Origin: Nocardia higoensis
Lineage (GTDB): Bacteria > Actinomycetota > Actinomycetes > Mycobacteriales > Mycobacteriaceae
Direction of reading: 5' to 3'
Length of the DNA stretch: 64,000 bases
NCBI RefSeq assembly: GCF_015477835.1
Contig: NZ_JADLQN010000001.1
Coordinates: 372,001 to 436,000 of the forward strand
Shown: in pieces, positions 8,204 through 17,900 of the stretch
Numbering within the stretch: position 1 is the stretch's first letter
Layout of the letters: every line of letters starts with the position of its first letter
Made by a program: the position numbers and the translations under genes
The notes under the pieces: generated by a model
Told to the model about the DNA's origin: nothing
The model's database searches: none
The model's input: the letters and a program-made list of their open reading frames with translations, nothing else

Positions 8204-9197
8204 GGTCGGCCTCCTCGGCAGGTGAAACGGCACCGGCTGGGCGGCGCCGCGTGGTTCCAGCGGTGACGCCGACGGCCGGGCGGTGCAGCTCTCGTATCCG
8301 TGGCTCGTTGCCGCGGACAGAAATACCGGATCACATCGATTTTCCAGGTGCCGACAATTTTAGCGCCTGTCGGCGGAATGTGCAGGAAAGATTCGTTCGT
8401 CCAGCCCGGACCCGCTCGCCTGTTCCGGAAATTGTGGGTGAATGTTTCCCGCCGGGGATTGCACGGCGATATCCCCGCTGCCGATGTTGCCGCCATTTGT
8501 GCGATCGGATGCACACGAATAATAGCGGTGGGTTAACACCTTTTCCGGAATTTTGCGGAAAGGGCGAATGCAGTGGGGCTACCGGTCAGGTGGGGTTCGG
8601 GGCTGAAGTCGCACCCGGCCCCACCTGACCAGCTAGGCGATGGCGGATCGCGATGGGGGGCGTGCGACCCGCCCTGCAACCCCGGGGCTAACCGGGTGAA
8701 TCCAGGGTAAGCCGAGTGGTTGCCGGGGCGTGGCGTTTCGGGTGAAAGACATACTGTCGTGACCGACCGGTTCTCCACGGACGCGGCCGGCTCCGGCCTC
8801 CGGGCGAGCCAGGGAAGACGCATGCGGTTCCGGCCGCCCGGGGTGGGGGACGGCGCCGTCGAGCACGGGCCGGCCGACGGAACTTTCGGGTCCGGCCGAC
8901 CGTGGGGTAGCGGGCCGCGGGTGACATCGGCGAAGGCGGGGCGGCGATCGGGTGCAGCGCGCCCGCGGTCTCGGCCGACGCTGTGCCGCGGCGGGCGAGG
9001 TCGAGATGGTAGTAGCTGGTGGATCGGCATCGAGGGGCGAATATCCGCGCCCCGTGTGTCGCGCGCGGCGCGCCGAGATCCGGTGACGGTGAATATCTAT
9101 GGTTTTGCAGGAAACCCGGCATGGACTATGAATGTGGGGTGCTGTTCACACCCGTGATCACTTGTCTGCCATCGAGGCTCCCCAGGGGGAGGTCGAT
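8204..9197. other. long intergenic region without a convincing gene
   Basis: Nearly 1 kb separates two divergent starts. The frames that stay open have Arg/Pro-rich, shadow-like composition. Structures seen are a 7-bp inverted repeat GCCGACA/TGTCGGC (8350-8356, 8368-8374), a 12-bp inverted repeat at 8584-8630, and a possible stem-loop around 8673-8720 with GGCTAACC opposite GGTAAGCC and GCAACC opposite GGTTGC. The part from 8300 to 8560 is AT-richer than the average here, so promoters probably lie there. Confidence 0.5.
8584..8630. repeat. 12-bp perfect inverted repeat
   Basis: GGTCAGGTGGGG (8584-8595) and CCCCACCTGACC (8619-8630) are exact inverted copies separated by 23 bases. The loop contains further complementary runs (CGGG and CCCG). 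It is not next to a gene end: the nearest starts are about 380 bases left and 570 bases right. It could be a terminator of an unseen transcript, an RNA structure or an operator. Confidence 0.55.
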
Positions 9198-11087
9198 ATG
9201 ACTGTCGAGCGTCCGATGGAGGACGAGGTCACGCAGCTTGCCCTGCGGGTCGAAAAGGCCAGGGGACGCCTGGCCTACCAGTTCGACCCCGCGCTCACCG
9301 AGGCGCTGTCCGAAAGCGAACTGCAAGCCGAACGCGAACTCGCCGAGCGTATTCGCGAACAGGACAGAGAGCAGCGCTGGAAAGAAGTGCAGGCCGCAGC
9401 CGTGGCCTCCGACCAGGCTCGTCAAACCGCGGAAGTGATCGCGAAGGCCGACATGCGAGATCTGTTGCTCGCCCGCAAGGCGATCGCCGCTCAGCGGCGC
9501 GAATCCAGTCCGCACGCCAAACTGGCCTCGCTGTATCGGCATCGCTCCTGGTCGCTACGCGCGCTCGCGGGCGTCGTCGCGGCGGGCATGTTGTGGTCGG
9601 CGGTCAACGTCCAGCAGAACATCGCGCCCGGCGGGCCGAGTGATCCGCTGTTCTGGTTCAGCTATCTGCTGGAAGGGATGATCAGCGTCTGTCTGATCAT
9701 CATCATGATCGGCACCAACAAGGTCGCCGAGTGGGGCGTGGTCGACAACCGCAGGCAGGTCGCGGCCGCCGAGATGGCGCTGTTGTCGCTGACCGTCCTG
9801 CTCAACACCTACCCGTACATGCGCGCGGGGCAGTGGTACGAGGTCGGTGTGCACGCCATCGCGCCGGTGATGATCGGCGTCGCGCTGCTCATCCACGATG
9901 CCGCGAGCGCGCGCTACGGCTTGGCCATCTATCGCGCCACCGAGCAGGTGCGCGAACTGCCCGACCCGGCCGAACAGATCCGCAACAGCCTGCCCTCGCT
10001 GGTCGCGGTGCGAGCCCGCGGGCCGATCGACATGGTGCCGCGTACCGCCGCCGAATACGAGATCGCCGAGCAGATCGACCTCGCGGTCGAGGGCCCGGTG
10101 GACCCGGAGACCGGCGAACCGCTCACCCTGGACGAGAGCCTCGAGGTGCCCGCCGAAGGTGAGCTCGCCGAGGTGGTGCACCCAGAGCAGCAGGACGAGG
10201 AATCCTCGGCTCCGGCTACCGAGAAGCGCCAGGCCACCGAGGCCGTCCCCGCCGCCGATCCCGCGCGCAACGGGATCGCGATGAAGGGAGTGGCGTCGGC
10301 CGACGGTCGTTCGACAGGCGTCGACGGACAAGCGGTGCGGGCCAACGGACAGGTGACTTCGGCTGTCACGACGCCCGCCGCCGGGAAGCCCGCCGCTGCC
10401 ACCGAGACCGCGGCTGTCACGGTGAAGCCCGCCACCGGTGCGGCTGCGAGCAAGTCCGCCGCGCGGAGTTCCGTGCCCGCCACGCCCGCGAAGCCCGCGG
10501 CGGTGACCGCCGAGCCCGTGGCGGCCAAGGTTCCCGCGGCGTCCGCCCCACCCACCCAGCCGGTCGGGAAGCCCGCGGCGCAGCCGGTCGTGGCCGCTGC
10601 CGGGAAGTCCGCCACAGCGAAGCCGACCGCGGCGAAGCAGGCCGCGGCGAAACCCGCCACGGTGCGGTCGGCCGCCGTCCAGTCGGCTGCGCAGCCCGTC
10701 GCGGCCCGTTCCGCCGCGCCGGTCGCCACGCCGGTCCGATCCGCGGGCTTCAACGGTGCGCCCGCCTCGACCAGGACCGTCACCGCCCGGCAGGAGATCG
10801 CGCCCGCGCGCACGTTGGTGCCGCAGGCGCCCGCGCCGAAGCCGGAGACCGCGGTCCCGGACAGCCGGGCGATGGCCAAGGACAGCCGGACCATGTCCTC
10901 GCGCAGCAAGAAGAAGGAGCGCCCCGCGCCGCCGCCCGACCCGGACGGCGCGTACCATGAGGTCGTTCGCTCCTCCGGCATCTACGACACCGGGCAGTTC
11001 CGGATCGCCGAAGCGCTCGAACAGGAACTCGCCGAGATGGCCGAGGCCCGGCGGCGTGCGCGCAGCAGCAGGCAGCGACTGAGCTGA
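9198..11087 (+). CDS. four-helix membrane protein with long Ala/Pro/Lys-rich tail
   Basis: A 629-residue protein; the ATG at 9198 follows AGGGGGAGG. Residues 10-115 form a charged, probably coiled-coil region (ELQAERELAERIREQDREQR). Four hydrophobic segments follow at about 119-138, 151-172, 188-204 and 216-233. After a soluble section to about 340, the chain is a low-complexity tail made mostly of Ala, Pro, Val and Lys (repeated KPAA-like units), ending with a basic cluster RSKKKERPAPPPDPDG and a short helical end. The membrane core is reminiscent of actinobacterial four-helix proteins of transfer elements, but I cannot assign a family. No mobile-element genes are nearby. Confidence 0.75.
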   Translation: MTVERPMEDEVTQLALRVEKARGRLAYQFDPALTEALSESELQAERELAERIREQDREQRWKEVQAAAVASDQARQTAEVIAKADMRDLLLARKAIAAQRRESSPHAKLASLYRHRSWSLRALAGVVAAGMLWSAVNVQQNIAPGGPSDPLFWFSYLLEGMISVCLIIIMIGTNKVAEWGVVDNRRQVAAAEMALLSLTVLLNTYPYMRAGQWYEVGVHAIAPVMIGVALLIHDAASARYGLAIYRATEQVRELPDPAEQIRNSLPSLVAVRARGPIDMVPRTAAEYEIAEQIDLAVEGPVDPETGEPLTLDESLEVPAEGELAEVVHPEQQDEESSAPATEKRQATEAVPAADPARNGIAMKGVASADGRSTGVDGQAVRANGQVTSAVTTPAAGKPAAATETAAVTVKPATGAAASKSAARSSVPATPAKPAAVTAEPVAAKVPAASAPPTQPVGKPAAQPVVAAAGKSATAKPTAAKQAAAKPATVRSAAVQSAAQPVAARSAAPVATPVRSAGFNGAPASTRTVTARQEIAPARTLVPQAPAPKPETAVPDSRAMAKDSRTMSSRSKKKERPAPPPDPDGAYHEVVRSSGIYDTGQFRIAEALEQELAEMAEARRRARSSRQRLS

Positions 11088-11109
11088 TCTCGGGTCACTC
11101 GTCCCACCA

Positions 11110-11143
11110 CGACAGCTGATCGGCTTCGGCCGGTCAGCTGTCG
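11110..11143. terminator. C(TTCG)G hairpin between convergent genes
   Basis: A 15-base arm beginning CGACAGCTGA at 11110-11124 pairs with 11129-11143, with one G-U pair, around a TTCG loop closed by C-G, an exceptionally stable RNA tetraloop. The stop codon of the LLM gene (11134-11136) is inside the right arm. It can serve both the membrane-protein gene and the convergent LLM gene. Confidence 0.75.
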
Positions 11144-12117
11144 CGCGTGCTGCGGGCCGAGGACGCGTGCAGCGTGTCGCGCAGGGTGGAGCCGTAGAAG
11201 TCGATGAAGCCGAACGGGTCCGGGCCCGCGTTCTGCAGGACGAGGTGGTCGAACCCCGCGTCGGTGTAGGAACGGACCGCGTCGACATAGCGGTCGGGAT
11301 CCGAGCCACAGGTGAAGTGCTCGCGGATGTCGTCCTCGCGCACCGTCGCGCTCGCGGCGGCGAAGTTGACCGGATTGGGTAGCTCACTCATCACCTTCCA
11401 CCCGGTCAGCGCCCATCGCGTCGTCTCCAGCGCCGCCCGAGCCCCCTGGCTCTCGTCGGGCGCCCACGCCACCGGAATCTCCGCGTAGCGGGGCCCGGCG
11501 CCGCCGTGCTCGTGGTATTCACGCACGAGATCGGCATTCGGTTCGGTCGCGAACAGCCCGTCGCCGTGGCTCGCGGCCAGGCGCGCCGCCTCCGGCCCAC
11601 CCGCGGCGACGGCGATGATCGGCGGTTCCGCGGGCAGGTCGAAGATCCGCGCGTCCGAGAGCCGCAGATAGGTGCCCTCGTAGGACCGGTAGCCGCCGCG
11701 CCACAGCAATCGGATGATGTCCAACGCTTCGCGCAGCATCTCGTGGCGCACCCGCACCGAATCCGGGAACTCCCGACCGACCACATGCTCGTTGAGCCGT
11801 TCACCGGAACCGACGCCGAGGACGAACCTTCCGTCGCAGAGCAGCGCCGTCGTCGCCGCGGCCTGGGCCACGACCGCGGGGTGATAGCGCAGCGTCGGAC
11901 AGGTGACCCCGGTGGCCAGGCCGATCCGCTCCGTACGCGCCGCGATGGCCCCGAGCACGCTCCAGGCGAACGGCGAGTGCCCCTGGTTGTCGAGCCAGGG
12001 ATGGAAGTGGTCGCTGATCTCCACGAAGTCGAAACCGGCCCGCTCGGCGGCCACGGCCTGCCGGACGAGATCGTTCGGGCCGTAGCCCTCGGCCGCCAGT
12101 TTGTATCCGATGGGCAT
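11134..12117 (-). CDS. LLM-class F420-dependent oxidoreductase, G6PDH-like family
   Basis: A 327-residue luciferase-like TIM-barrel enzyme. The start [17 protein letters not shown], the segment [20 protein letters not shown] and [14 protein letters not shown] are hallmarks of the F420-dependent family related to glucose-6-phosphate dehydrogenase FGD. Such proteins use the deazaflavin F420 for hydride transfer, usually in redox or detoxification steps; the substrate is unknown. GAGGAGG lies five bases before the ATG at 12117. It is divergent from the Ser/Thr kinase that starts about 200 bases away. Confidence 0.9.
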   Translation of the reverse strand: MPIGYKLAAEGYGPNDLVRQAVAAERAGFDFVEISDHFHPWLDNQGHSPFAWSVLGAIAARTERIGLATGVTCPTLRYHPAVVAQAAATTALLCDGRFVLGVGSGERLNEHVVGREFPDSVRVRHEMLREALDIIRLLWRGGYRSYEGTYLRLSDARIFDLPAEPPIIAVAAGGPEAARLAASHGDGLFATEPNADLVREYHEHGGAGPRYAEIPVAWAPDESQGARAALETTRWALTGWKVMSELPNPVNFAAASATVREDDIREHFTCGSDPDRYVDAVRSYTDAGFDHLVLQNAGPDPFGFIDFYGSTLRDTLHASSARSTRDS

Positions 12118-12319
12118 CGCCGCCTCCTCGTCGTCCCTGCCACGGTCGGTCTCTGTCACGATGGCCCGCCCGGGCGGTGCGCCGGGCGCATACGCACCGC
12201 CTACCCCGGCGGATTTCCCACAAACCACGCGCCTCGGCGAATCGGGAAGAGCGCGCCCGCTCCCGCGTGAAGCGCACTGTGCCACTGTGCCTTCGAGGCC
12301 GGTGTGGTACTGGTACGGG

Positions 12320-13798
12320 GTGAACGGGACCATGTTCGGCCGCTACCGGCTGCTCGCCCAACTCGGCGCGGGTGGCATGGGGCAGGTCTACCGCGCCCAC
12401 GACACCGACACCGATCGGGTCGTCGCGCTGAAAGTGCTGCCTCCAGAACTCGCACACGATGAGGTTTTTCGTGAGCGATTCCGCAGGGAAGCCCAGGTGA
12501 CCGCGCGGCTCACCGAACCGCACGTCATCCCGATCCACGGGTTCGGCGAGATCGCGGGCAGGCTGTATCTGGACATGCGCCTGGTCGAGGGTGTCGACCT
12601 GGCCGCGCTGATGACAGGCGGGAGGCCGATCCCCGCGCCGCGAGCGGTGTCGCTGCTGAGCCAGGTGGCGGGCGCGCTCGACGCGGCACATGCCGTCGGT
12701 CTGGTGCACCGCGATGTCAAGCCGTCCAACATCTTGGTCACGACCGGCGACTTCGCCTATCTGATCGACTTCGGCATCGCCCGCACGGGCACGCAGTCGG
12801 GCCTGACCTCGACCGGATCGACCATCGGCACCTTCGCCTACATGGCGCCGGAGCGGCTTTCGCACGGCATCGTCGACGCGCGCGCGGACGTCTACGCGCT
12901 GGCCTGCGTGCTGTACGAATGCCTCACCGGCGGCAAGCCGTTCCCGGGTGAGGGGGTCGAGCGCCAGATCACCGCGCACTTGACCGAGGCGCCGCCGCGA
13001 CCTTCGGCATACGGGGTGCCCGCGGTTTTCGACACCGTGATCGCCACGGGCCTGGCGAAGGATCCCGCCACCCGCTATCCCACCGCGGGCGCGCTGATGG
13101 CGGCCGCCCGCGCGGCGCTGTACGGCGACTCCACGCTTGTCGCGCCGCGTCCGAACGACACCACGGTCGTGCGTCCTGTTCCGTCCGCCGCCCCGGTTGC
13201 GGACCGCCGCGGACGGCGCGGTACGGCCGTCCGGGCCGGGGTCGGCGCCGTCGTGCTGGTGGTGGTTCTCGTGGCCGTGGCGCTGGTGGTGGTGCTGCCG
13301 GGCCGCGGCGCGGACCAGGCGAGCGGGGGTGCCTCGGCTACCGAACTCGCCGCCGGCAGCGGGGAATCCACACCGACCGGCGATTACGGCGGCTCGGGGT
13401 CCGCGCGCTCCGACGCCCCGGAGGCGACGACATCCGCGCCCACATCCGGTGCCGGGGGAATCGCGGGGACGGCGCAGCGGCTCGCGGACACCGCCGCGCG
13501 GCTGACCGACTACGTGCGCGCGCACTACGCGGACCTGCCGGGCGATCCGGGCGCCGCGTGGTCGCGGCTGACCGTGCGCTACCAGGGCGAGATCGGCGGC
13601 TACGCGGCCTACCGTGAGTTCTGGGAGACCGTCGCCTCCACGACCATCGACGAGGTGAGCGCCGATCCGGACACCGACACCGTCACCTTCCGGCTCAGCC
13701 TGACCTACGAAGACGGCCGTTCCGGGTCCGAAACCCGCCTCATCCAATTGGTGCCGACGGGGCAGAGCTACCAGATCGACAGCGCCGAACTGGCCTGA
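12320..13798 (+). CDS. PknB-type serine/threonine protein kinase with external domain
   Basis: A 492-residue receptor-like kinase. The glycine loop GAGGMG is at 16-21, Lys38 is the ATP lysine, HRDVKPSN starts at 130 and the metal-binding DFG at 150. One membrane helix (about 305-328) follows a juxtamembrane Arg patch. The outer part has a Thr/Ser/Gly linker and a roughly 110-residue alpha+beta domain ([14 protein letters not shown], then [16 protein letters not shown] and [10 protein letters not shown]) resembling an NTF2-like fold. The start is uncertain: GTG 12320 or ATG 12332; neither has a strong ribosome site. Confidence 0.9.
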   Translation: MNGTMFGRYRLLAQLGAGGMGQVYRAHDTDTDRVVALKVLPPELAHDEVFRERFRREAQVTARLTEPHVIPIHGFGEIAGRLYLDMRLVEGVDLAALMTGGRPIPAPRAVSLLSQVAGALDAAHAVGLVHRDVKPSNILVTTGDFAYLIDFGIARTGTQSGLTSTGSTIGTFAYMAPERLSHGIVDARADVYALACVLYECLTGGKPFPGEGVERQITAHLTEAPPRPSAYGVPAVFDTVIATGLAKDPATRYPTAGALMAAARAALYGDSTLVAPRPNDTTVVRPVPSAAPVADRRGRRGTAVRAGVGAVVLVVVLVAVALVVVLPGRGADQASGGASATELAAGSGESTPTGDYGGSGSARSDAPEATTSAPTSGAGGIAGTAQRLADTAARLTDYVRAHYADLPGDPGAAWSRLTVRYQGEIGGYAAYREFWETVASTTIDEVSADPDTDTVTFRLSLTYEDGRSGSETRLIQLVPTGQSYQIDSAELA

Positions 13799-13845
13799 GC
13801 GATCGGTTGTTCACCGGCCTGCGTGCCGGGACCGACTCGTTCTGA

Positions 13846-13875
13846 CGGTGATCGGGCCGTGCACCGGGATCACCG
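13846..13875. terminator. hairpin between convergent kinase and lipoprotein genes
   Basis: CGGTGATC (13846-13853) and GATCACCG (13868-13875) are exact inverted copies around 14 bases. It lies just after the kinase stop and before the convergent lipoprotein end, a plausible terminator without a T-run. Confidence 0.4.
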
Positions 13876-13958
13876 CTCGCGGTGGTCACCGGCCGCCGGT
13901 CGATGGTCGCCCGCCGGGCCCGGGCTCCCGAGAGCGGGATCGGTGTGGTGCGCGGGCC

Positions 13959-14510
13959 TCAGGGAAGCCGGCAGCCGGTGGTGGCGGTGACGGTGGTGGA
14001 GGAATGGTCGGTGTAGACCGACAGAGTCGTCCGGTTGCCGAGAAGGGTGCCGTCCGTGCCTTCGAAGTCGACATAGTGGTTCTCGGGGGAGCTGGAGTCG
14101 GGCTGCATGACCTCGGCGCCCGCGGCGGCGGCGACAGCGCGTGCGGTCTCCCGGAACGCGGGCCACGCCGCGGGCGGTATCGGGCCGTCGGCGACAAAGC
14201 GGGGGAGTGTGACACGAACCCCGCCGATGCTCGCGTACTCCTCGGTGCACGGCCCTTCGCCGCCCGGCTCTCCCCACGACCAGACCAGCCGCGGCTCGAT
14301 CGCCGACGCGGCCGCGGCGATCCGGATCATCGCCTCGCGCAGCGATTGCGCGGCCTCGGCCGAACGCGGTAGCGCGGCGATCTTTTCGGAAGCGGCGGCG
14401 ATCTCCTCCGCGGACGGCGGCGGTGGCGGTTCGCCGAGCAGGATCGTGCAGCCGGTGGCCAGCCACGCGGCGGCGGTGAGCGAGACCACGCGACGACAGC
14501 GCTCGATCAT
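13959..14510 (-). CDS. LppA-like lipoprotein
   Basis: A 183-residue secreted lipoprotein. A basic N-terminus and hydrophobic stretch end in LATGC at about residue 21, a lipobox. The mature part has an acidic Ala/Glu helix, a Trp-containing segment (EPRLVWSWGEPGGEG) and a C-terminus ending TGCRLP; the pattern resembles the mycobacterial LppA/LppB family. The ATG at 14510 follows GGGAGGA. It is divergent from the gene at 14800 and convergent with the kinase. Its role is unknown. Confidence 0.75.
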   Translation of the reverse strand: MIERCRRVVSLTAAAWLATGCTILLGEPPPPPSAEEIAAASEKIAALPRSAEAAQSLREAMIRIAAAASAIEPRLVWSWGEPGGEGPCTEEYASIGGVRVTLPRFVADGPIPPAAWPAFRETARAVAAAAGAEVMQPDSSSPENHYVDFEGTDGTLLGNRTTLSVYTDHSSTTVTATTGCRLP

Positions 14511-14799
14511 GATGTCCTCCCGGCGACGGTCCGCGCCGACATCGACTCGGCGTGCCCGCGCTGCGTGGCCGTATGCGCCCGGCCCGTGTGCAAGGCTGTT
14601 CGACGCAGGGCGAGCAGGTGTCGCGGGCAATGATATTCGGGGTGACGACGGACGTGCGAGCGCGGCGGCGAAGTCCGCGTGGACGGTCGGACACGGCGCG
14701 GTTTGGACAGCGCGGGCCGACTTGGCTACGTTGAGGCCGCGTTCGTAGACGGTGTGGTTCGGTGCATGGCAAACGTGGGCTGACAGGGAGGACACGGTC

Positions 14800-15330
14800 G
14801 TGGTGACCATCGCGCAACTGCGGGCGGTGCTGGCGATCCTGCGGGTGGACACGAGCGGGGCGGTGGCGGCGCATCGGGGACCGGCCGACGAGCAGGCCGA
14901 TCTCGTCGGGCTGCTCCATCGGGTGGTGTCGGGGGAGCTGTGCCGGATGATGGCGGAAGGTCAGGGCACACCGCCGGGAGCTCTCGCCGCGCTGGGCGAG
15001 AATCCCGCCGAACAGGCGTGTTTCGAGGCTCGTCTGCTGCACGATCAGATCGGAGTCCTGGCGGGCACGGCGGTGGCGGACCCGGCCCCGGCGCTGCTCG
15101 CCGCGGCGGCCCGCTCGGCCCACGCCACGGCGGCATTGCTGGCCCTGAGCCGCAGGCCGCAAGGCGCGATGTCGGAGGAGTGGTGGCTGCGTGCGCTCGA
15201 CGATCTGGGCGAGGCATACCACCTCACCAACGACGAGTACATCGACCGGGCGAATTCCGTGACAGCGCCGATGAACAGCCCGCAGTCGCTCGAATCCGTC
15301 TGCCTGGCCGACAGTTCGGTGAACGGATAG
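14800..15330 (+). CDS. uncharacterised protein
   Basis: A 176-residue cytoplasmic-looking, mostly helical protein (VTIAQLRAVLAILRVDTSG, then GLLHRVVSGELCRMM and LLAAAARSAHATAALLALS). It has no signal peptide or membrane helix. Two adjacent GTG codons at 14800 and 14803 follow AGGGAGG; the first is used here. I do not recognise a family. It converges on the secreted protein at 15432 across a hairpin. Confidence 0.65.
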   Translation: MVTIAQLRAVLAILRVDTSGAVAAHRGPADEQADLVGLLHRVVSGELCRMMAEGQGTPPGALAALGENPAEQACFEARLLHDQIGVLAGTAVADPAPALLAAAARSAHATAALLALSRRPQGAMSEEWWLRALDDLGEAYHLTNDEYIDRANSVTAPMNSPQSLESVCLADSSVNG

Positions 15331-15347
15331 ATCAGCCGGATCGAGGG

Positions 15348-15402
15348 TGCCGCCCCCGGGGACCGGCCTCCCGCGAGGGGAACGCCGGGACCGGAGGCGG
15401 CA
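15348..15402. terminator. nested hairpin between convergent genes
   Basis: TGCCGCC (15348-15354) pairs with GGCGGCA (15396-15402). The interior also folds, with CCGG/CCGG and CCTC/GAGG pairs. It sits between genes ending at 15330 and 15432, so a bidirectional terminator is likely. No T-run is present. Confidence 0.45.
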
Positions 15403-15431
15403 GGCTCAGCTGATTGCCCTGGTCGTCTCGA

Positions 15432-15986
15432 TCAGGGAGTCGAGAACCCGATGAGCGCTCCGATGCCCGCCCCGATCGGGACGGTGATCAGCGCGCCGAC
15501 ACCGCCGAGGAAGAACCCCAGCACCGCGCCGATGCCCGCGCCGACCAGTGCGCCGACGACCGCGTTGTGCTGCTTGCGGGCCAGCGTGGCCTCCTCGTCG
15601 ACGAAGCTCGCCAGACGCTCGCTCGCCGCCGGGGCGTTCACCGGAGTGAGCATCAGCGTGCGGCCGTTGTCGGCCAGGCTGGGGGACAGGCCGACGGTCG
15701 AGCCGTTGACGTTCACGGCGGTCGGGAACGCGCTGACGGCCTGACCGGCCGCGTCGGTGAGAAGGATGACGCCCCCGGCGATCCGGAACGCGCCGGAATC
15801 GAGCGTGGTGACCAAGGCGCTGCCGTCCTGGTTCGGGCCCACCGTGTAGCCGATGCCCTGTTCGACGCCGTGCACGGAGACTTCGGACGGGGCAGCGGGT
15901 GCGGGTGCGGCGTATGCGGTGCCCGTGGCCAGGGCGGTGGCCCCGACGGCGAGCAGGGCGGGGGCGGCGAATCGACGGAATCTCAT
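15432..15986 (-). CDS. secreted protein with C-terminal glycine-zipper segment
   Basis: A 184-residue exported protein. The signal peptide MRFRRFAAPALLAVGATALA ends around AYA-AP near residue 26. The mature part is beta-rich (VGPNQDGSALVTTLDSGAFR). The C-terminus holds a Gly/Ala/Ile-rich hydrophobic region (VVGALVGAGIGAVLGFFLGG and IGAGIGALIGF) that could pack as a glycine-zipper pair in a membrane. Similar secreted proteins are common in Nocardia and have no assigned function. It is divergent from the MFS gene. Confidence 0.75.
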   Translation of the reverse strand: MRFRRFAAPALLAVGATALATGTAYAAPAPAAPSEVSVHGVEQGIGYTVGPNQDGSALVTTLDSGAFRIAGGVILLTDAAGQAVSAFPTAVNVNGSTVGLSPSLADNGRTLMLTPVNAPAASERLASFVDEEATLARKQHNAVVGALVGAGIGAVLGFFLGGVGALITVPIGAGIGALIGFSTP

Positions 15987-16322
15987 CGTGTTTTCCCTTA
16001 CGTGTTGCGTACGGGCAGGAACGCCAGGGAAAGACGAGTTGCGCGTCCCCCCGGCGACGGACCGACATCGCGGTCCTCGGCCATTGTCCGCTGTGAAACC
16101 CCTACCAGCGCAAGCTTTTCAGGAAAGAATCCGCGCGGAGCCCATGCGTGGCGGGCGGGGTTTCCTGCGGGCAACCGGCCGCTGCGGGCGGTCAGTGGCG
16201 CGCAGGCACTTCCGCTCACCAGGCATGCGAACAACGGGCAATTCCGGCAGCCCGTGCTCGGGGAGTGCGTTCGGGTGGATACCTCTGTGATCGTTGTCGA
16301 TGTGACATGGCACTCTTAAGCG
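15987..16322. other. divergent intergenic region
   Basis: 336 bases between the secreted-protein gene and the MFS gene. I see no coding frame with gene-like composition. The 50 bases before 16322 are AT-richer and likely hold the MFS promoter; no clear operator stands out. Confidence 0.4.
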
Positions 16323-17798
16323 GTGACTGAACCTCCACATACGCCGGCGACCTCGCCCGGCTCCCCTTCGGACAAGCTCGACAAGGGCGTGCTGAAGATC
16401 GCGGGCGTCGTCGTGATCGGCGCGATCATGTCGATTCTCGACGTGACCGTCGTGACCGTCGCGCTCCCGACGTTCATCACGGAATTCGAGACCACCTACG
16501 CCATCGCCGCGTGGACCATGACCGGCTACACGCTGGCGTTGGCCACCGTCATTCCGCTCACCGGCTGGGCCGCCGATCGGTTCGGCACCAAGCGGCTCTA
16601 TCTGACCGCGCTCGTTCTGTTCGTGCTCGGCTCACTGCTGTGCAGCGTCGCGTGGAGCATCGAGACGCTGATCGCGTTCCGCATCCTGCAGGGGCTCGGC
16701 GGCGGCATGCTGATGCCGCTGGGCATGACGATCATGACCCACGCGGCGGGCCCGCAGCGGATCGGTCAGGTCATGGCGGTGCTCGGCGTGCCGATGCTAC
16801 TCGGACCGATCGGCGGTCCGATTCTGGGCGGCTGGCTGATCGACGCGTTCAGTTGGCACTGGATCTTCCTGATCAACCTGCCGATCGGCGTGGTGGCCCT
16901 GACGCTGGCCGCCATCGTGCTGCCTCCGGACCGTCCCGAACCGAGCGAGTCCTTCGATTTCATCGGCATGCTGCTGGCCTCGCCGGGGCTGGCGCTGTTC
17001 CTCTACGGCGTGTCCACCATTCCCGAGGTCGGCACCTTCGTCGACAAGAAGGTGATCATTCCGATCGTGATCGGTGTGGCGCTGCTGGTCGGGTTCGTTC
17101 TGCACGCACTGCGCACCACCCACCCGCTCATCGATCTGTCGCTGTTCAAGAACCGGGCGCTGACCTTCGCGGTGCTGACGATGACGATGTTCGCCATCGC
17201 CTTCTTCGGTGCCGGCCTGCTGCTGCCGAGTTACCTGCAGCAGGTGCGCGGTGAGTCCGCGATGGCCGCCGGTCTGCTGATGGCGCCGCAGGGCATCGGC
17301 GCGATGCTGACCATGCCGATCGCGGGTCGGCTCGTCGACCGCATGGGTCCGGGCAAGATCGTGATGACAGGGCTGGCGATCATCTCGGTCTCCATGGTCT
17401 TCTTCATCCAGTTGACCGACACGACGAATTACGTGGCCATGTGCGCGGCATTGTTCGTCATGGGCCTGGGTATGGGCTGCACGATGATGCCGACCATGAC
17501 CGCCGCGATCCAGACGCTGACCCACCAGCAGGTGGCGCGCGGTTCCACGTTGATGAACATCATCAACCAGAGCGCGGGTTCGATCGGCACCGCCATCATG
17601 TCGGTGGTGCTGTCCAACGAGATCGCCGACCGGGTGACCGCCGCCGGGCCGCCCGGACCGGCCGCCGCCGCCGAGGCGTTCAGCAACACTTATCTGGTGG
17701 CCCTGGTGTTCGCCGTGCTGACCCTGATCCCGGCGTACTTCCTGCCGCGCACCCGGCCCGTCGTCAAGGACGCCGATCCGGCGCTGATGGTGCACTGA
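16323..17798 (+). CDS. DHA2 family MFS drug exporter
   Basis: A 491-residue integral membrane antiporter of the 14-helix EmrB/QacA (DHA2) type, which uses the proton gradient to expel drugs. Diagnostic segments are LDVTVVTVALPTFITEFETT in helix 1, GWAADRFGTKRLY in the 2-3 loop and GRLVDRMGPGKIVMTG in the second half. The GTG at 16323 begins VTEPPHTP; no strong ribosome site is visible, so the transcript may be leaderless or nearly so. A T-tailed hairpin follows the gene. Confidence 0.92.
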   Translation: MTEPPHTPATSPGSPSDKLDKGVLKIAGVVVIGAIMSILDVTVVTVALPTFITEFETTYAIAAWTMTGYTLALATVIPLTGWAADRFGTKRLYLTALVLFVLGSLLCSVAWSIETLIAFRILQGLGGGMLMPLGMTIMTHAAGPQRIGQVMAVLGVPMLLGPIGGPILGGWLIDAFSWHWIFLINLPIGVVALTLAAIVLPPDRPEPSESFDFIGMLLASPGLALFLYGVSTIPEVGTFVDKKVIIPIVIGVALLVGFVLHALRTTHPLIDLSLFKNRALTFAVLTMTMFAIAFFGAGLLLPSYLQQVRGESAMAAGLLMAPQGIGAMLTMPIAGRLVDRMGPGKIVMTGLAIISVSMVFFIQLTDTTNYVAMCAALFVMGLGMGCTMMPTMTAAIQTLTHQQVARGSTLMNIINQSAGSIGTAIMSVVLSNEIADRVTAAGPPGPAAAAEAFSNTYLVALVFAVLTLIPAYFLPRTRPVVKDADPALMVH

Positions 17799-17818
17799 GC
17801 GCTCAGCACCTCCGGCTG

Positions 17819-17860
17819 TCGCCGGTCACGGCAGCACGCCGTGACCGGCGATCGTCTTTT
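17819..17860 (+). terminator. rho-independent terminator after the MFS gene
   Basis: TCGCCGGTCACGG (17819-17831) pairs with CCGTGACCGGCGA (17839-17851), followed by TCGTCTTTT. A 13-bp stem with a short loop and U-rich tail, directly downstream of the MFS stop. Confidence 0.85.
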
Positions 17861-17900
17861 CGGGGGCGGGGGAATAGACGGGCCACCTCGTCGGTTGATA

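Noticed and set aside
8673..8720. GGGCTAACCGGGTGAATCC-like sequence as a ydaO (c-di-AMP) riboswitch
   Set aside because: It resembles one conserved segment, but the hallmark 3-prime segment (CCGACAGCTAACC-like) is missing and no typical target gene follows.
9555..11387. Long minus-strand frame antisense to the membrane-protein gene
   Set aside because: Its Gly/Arg/His-rich composition mirrors the Ala/Pro/Lys tail on the other strand; there is no ribosome site or motif.
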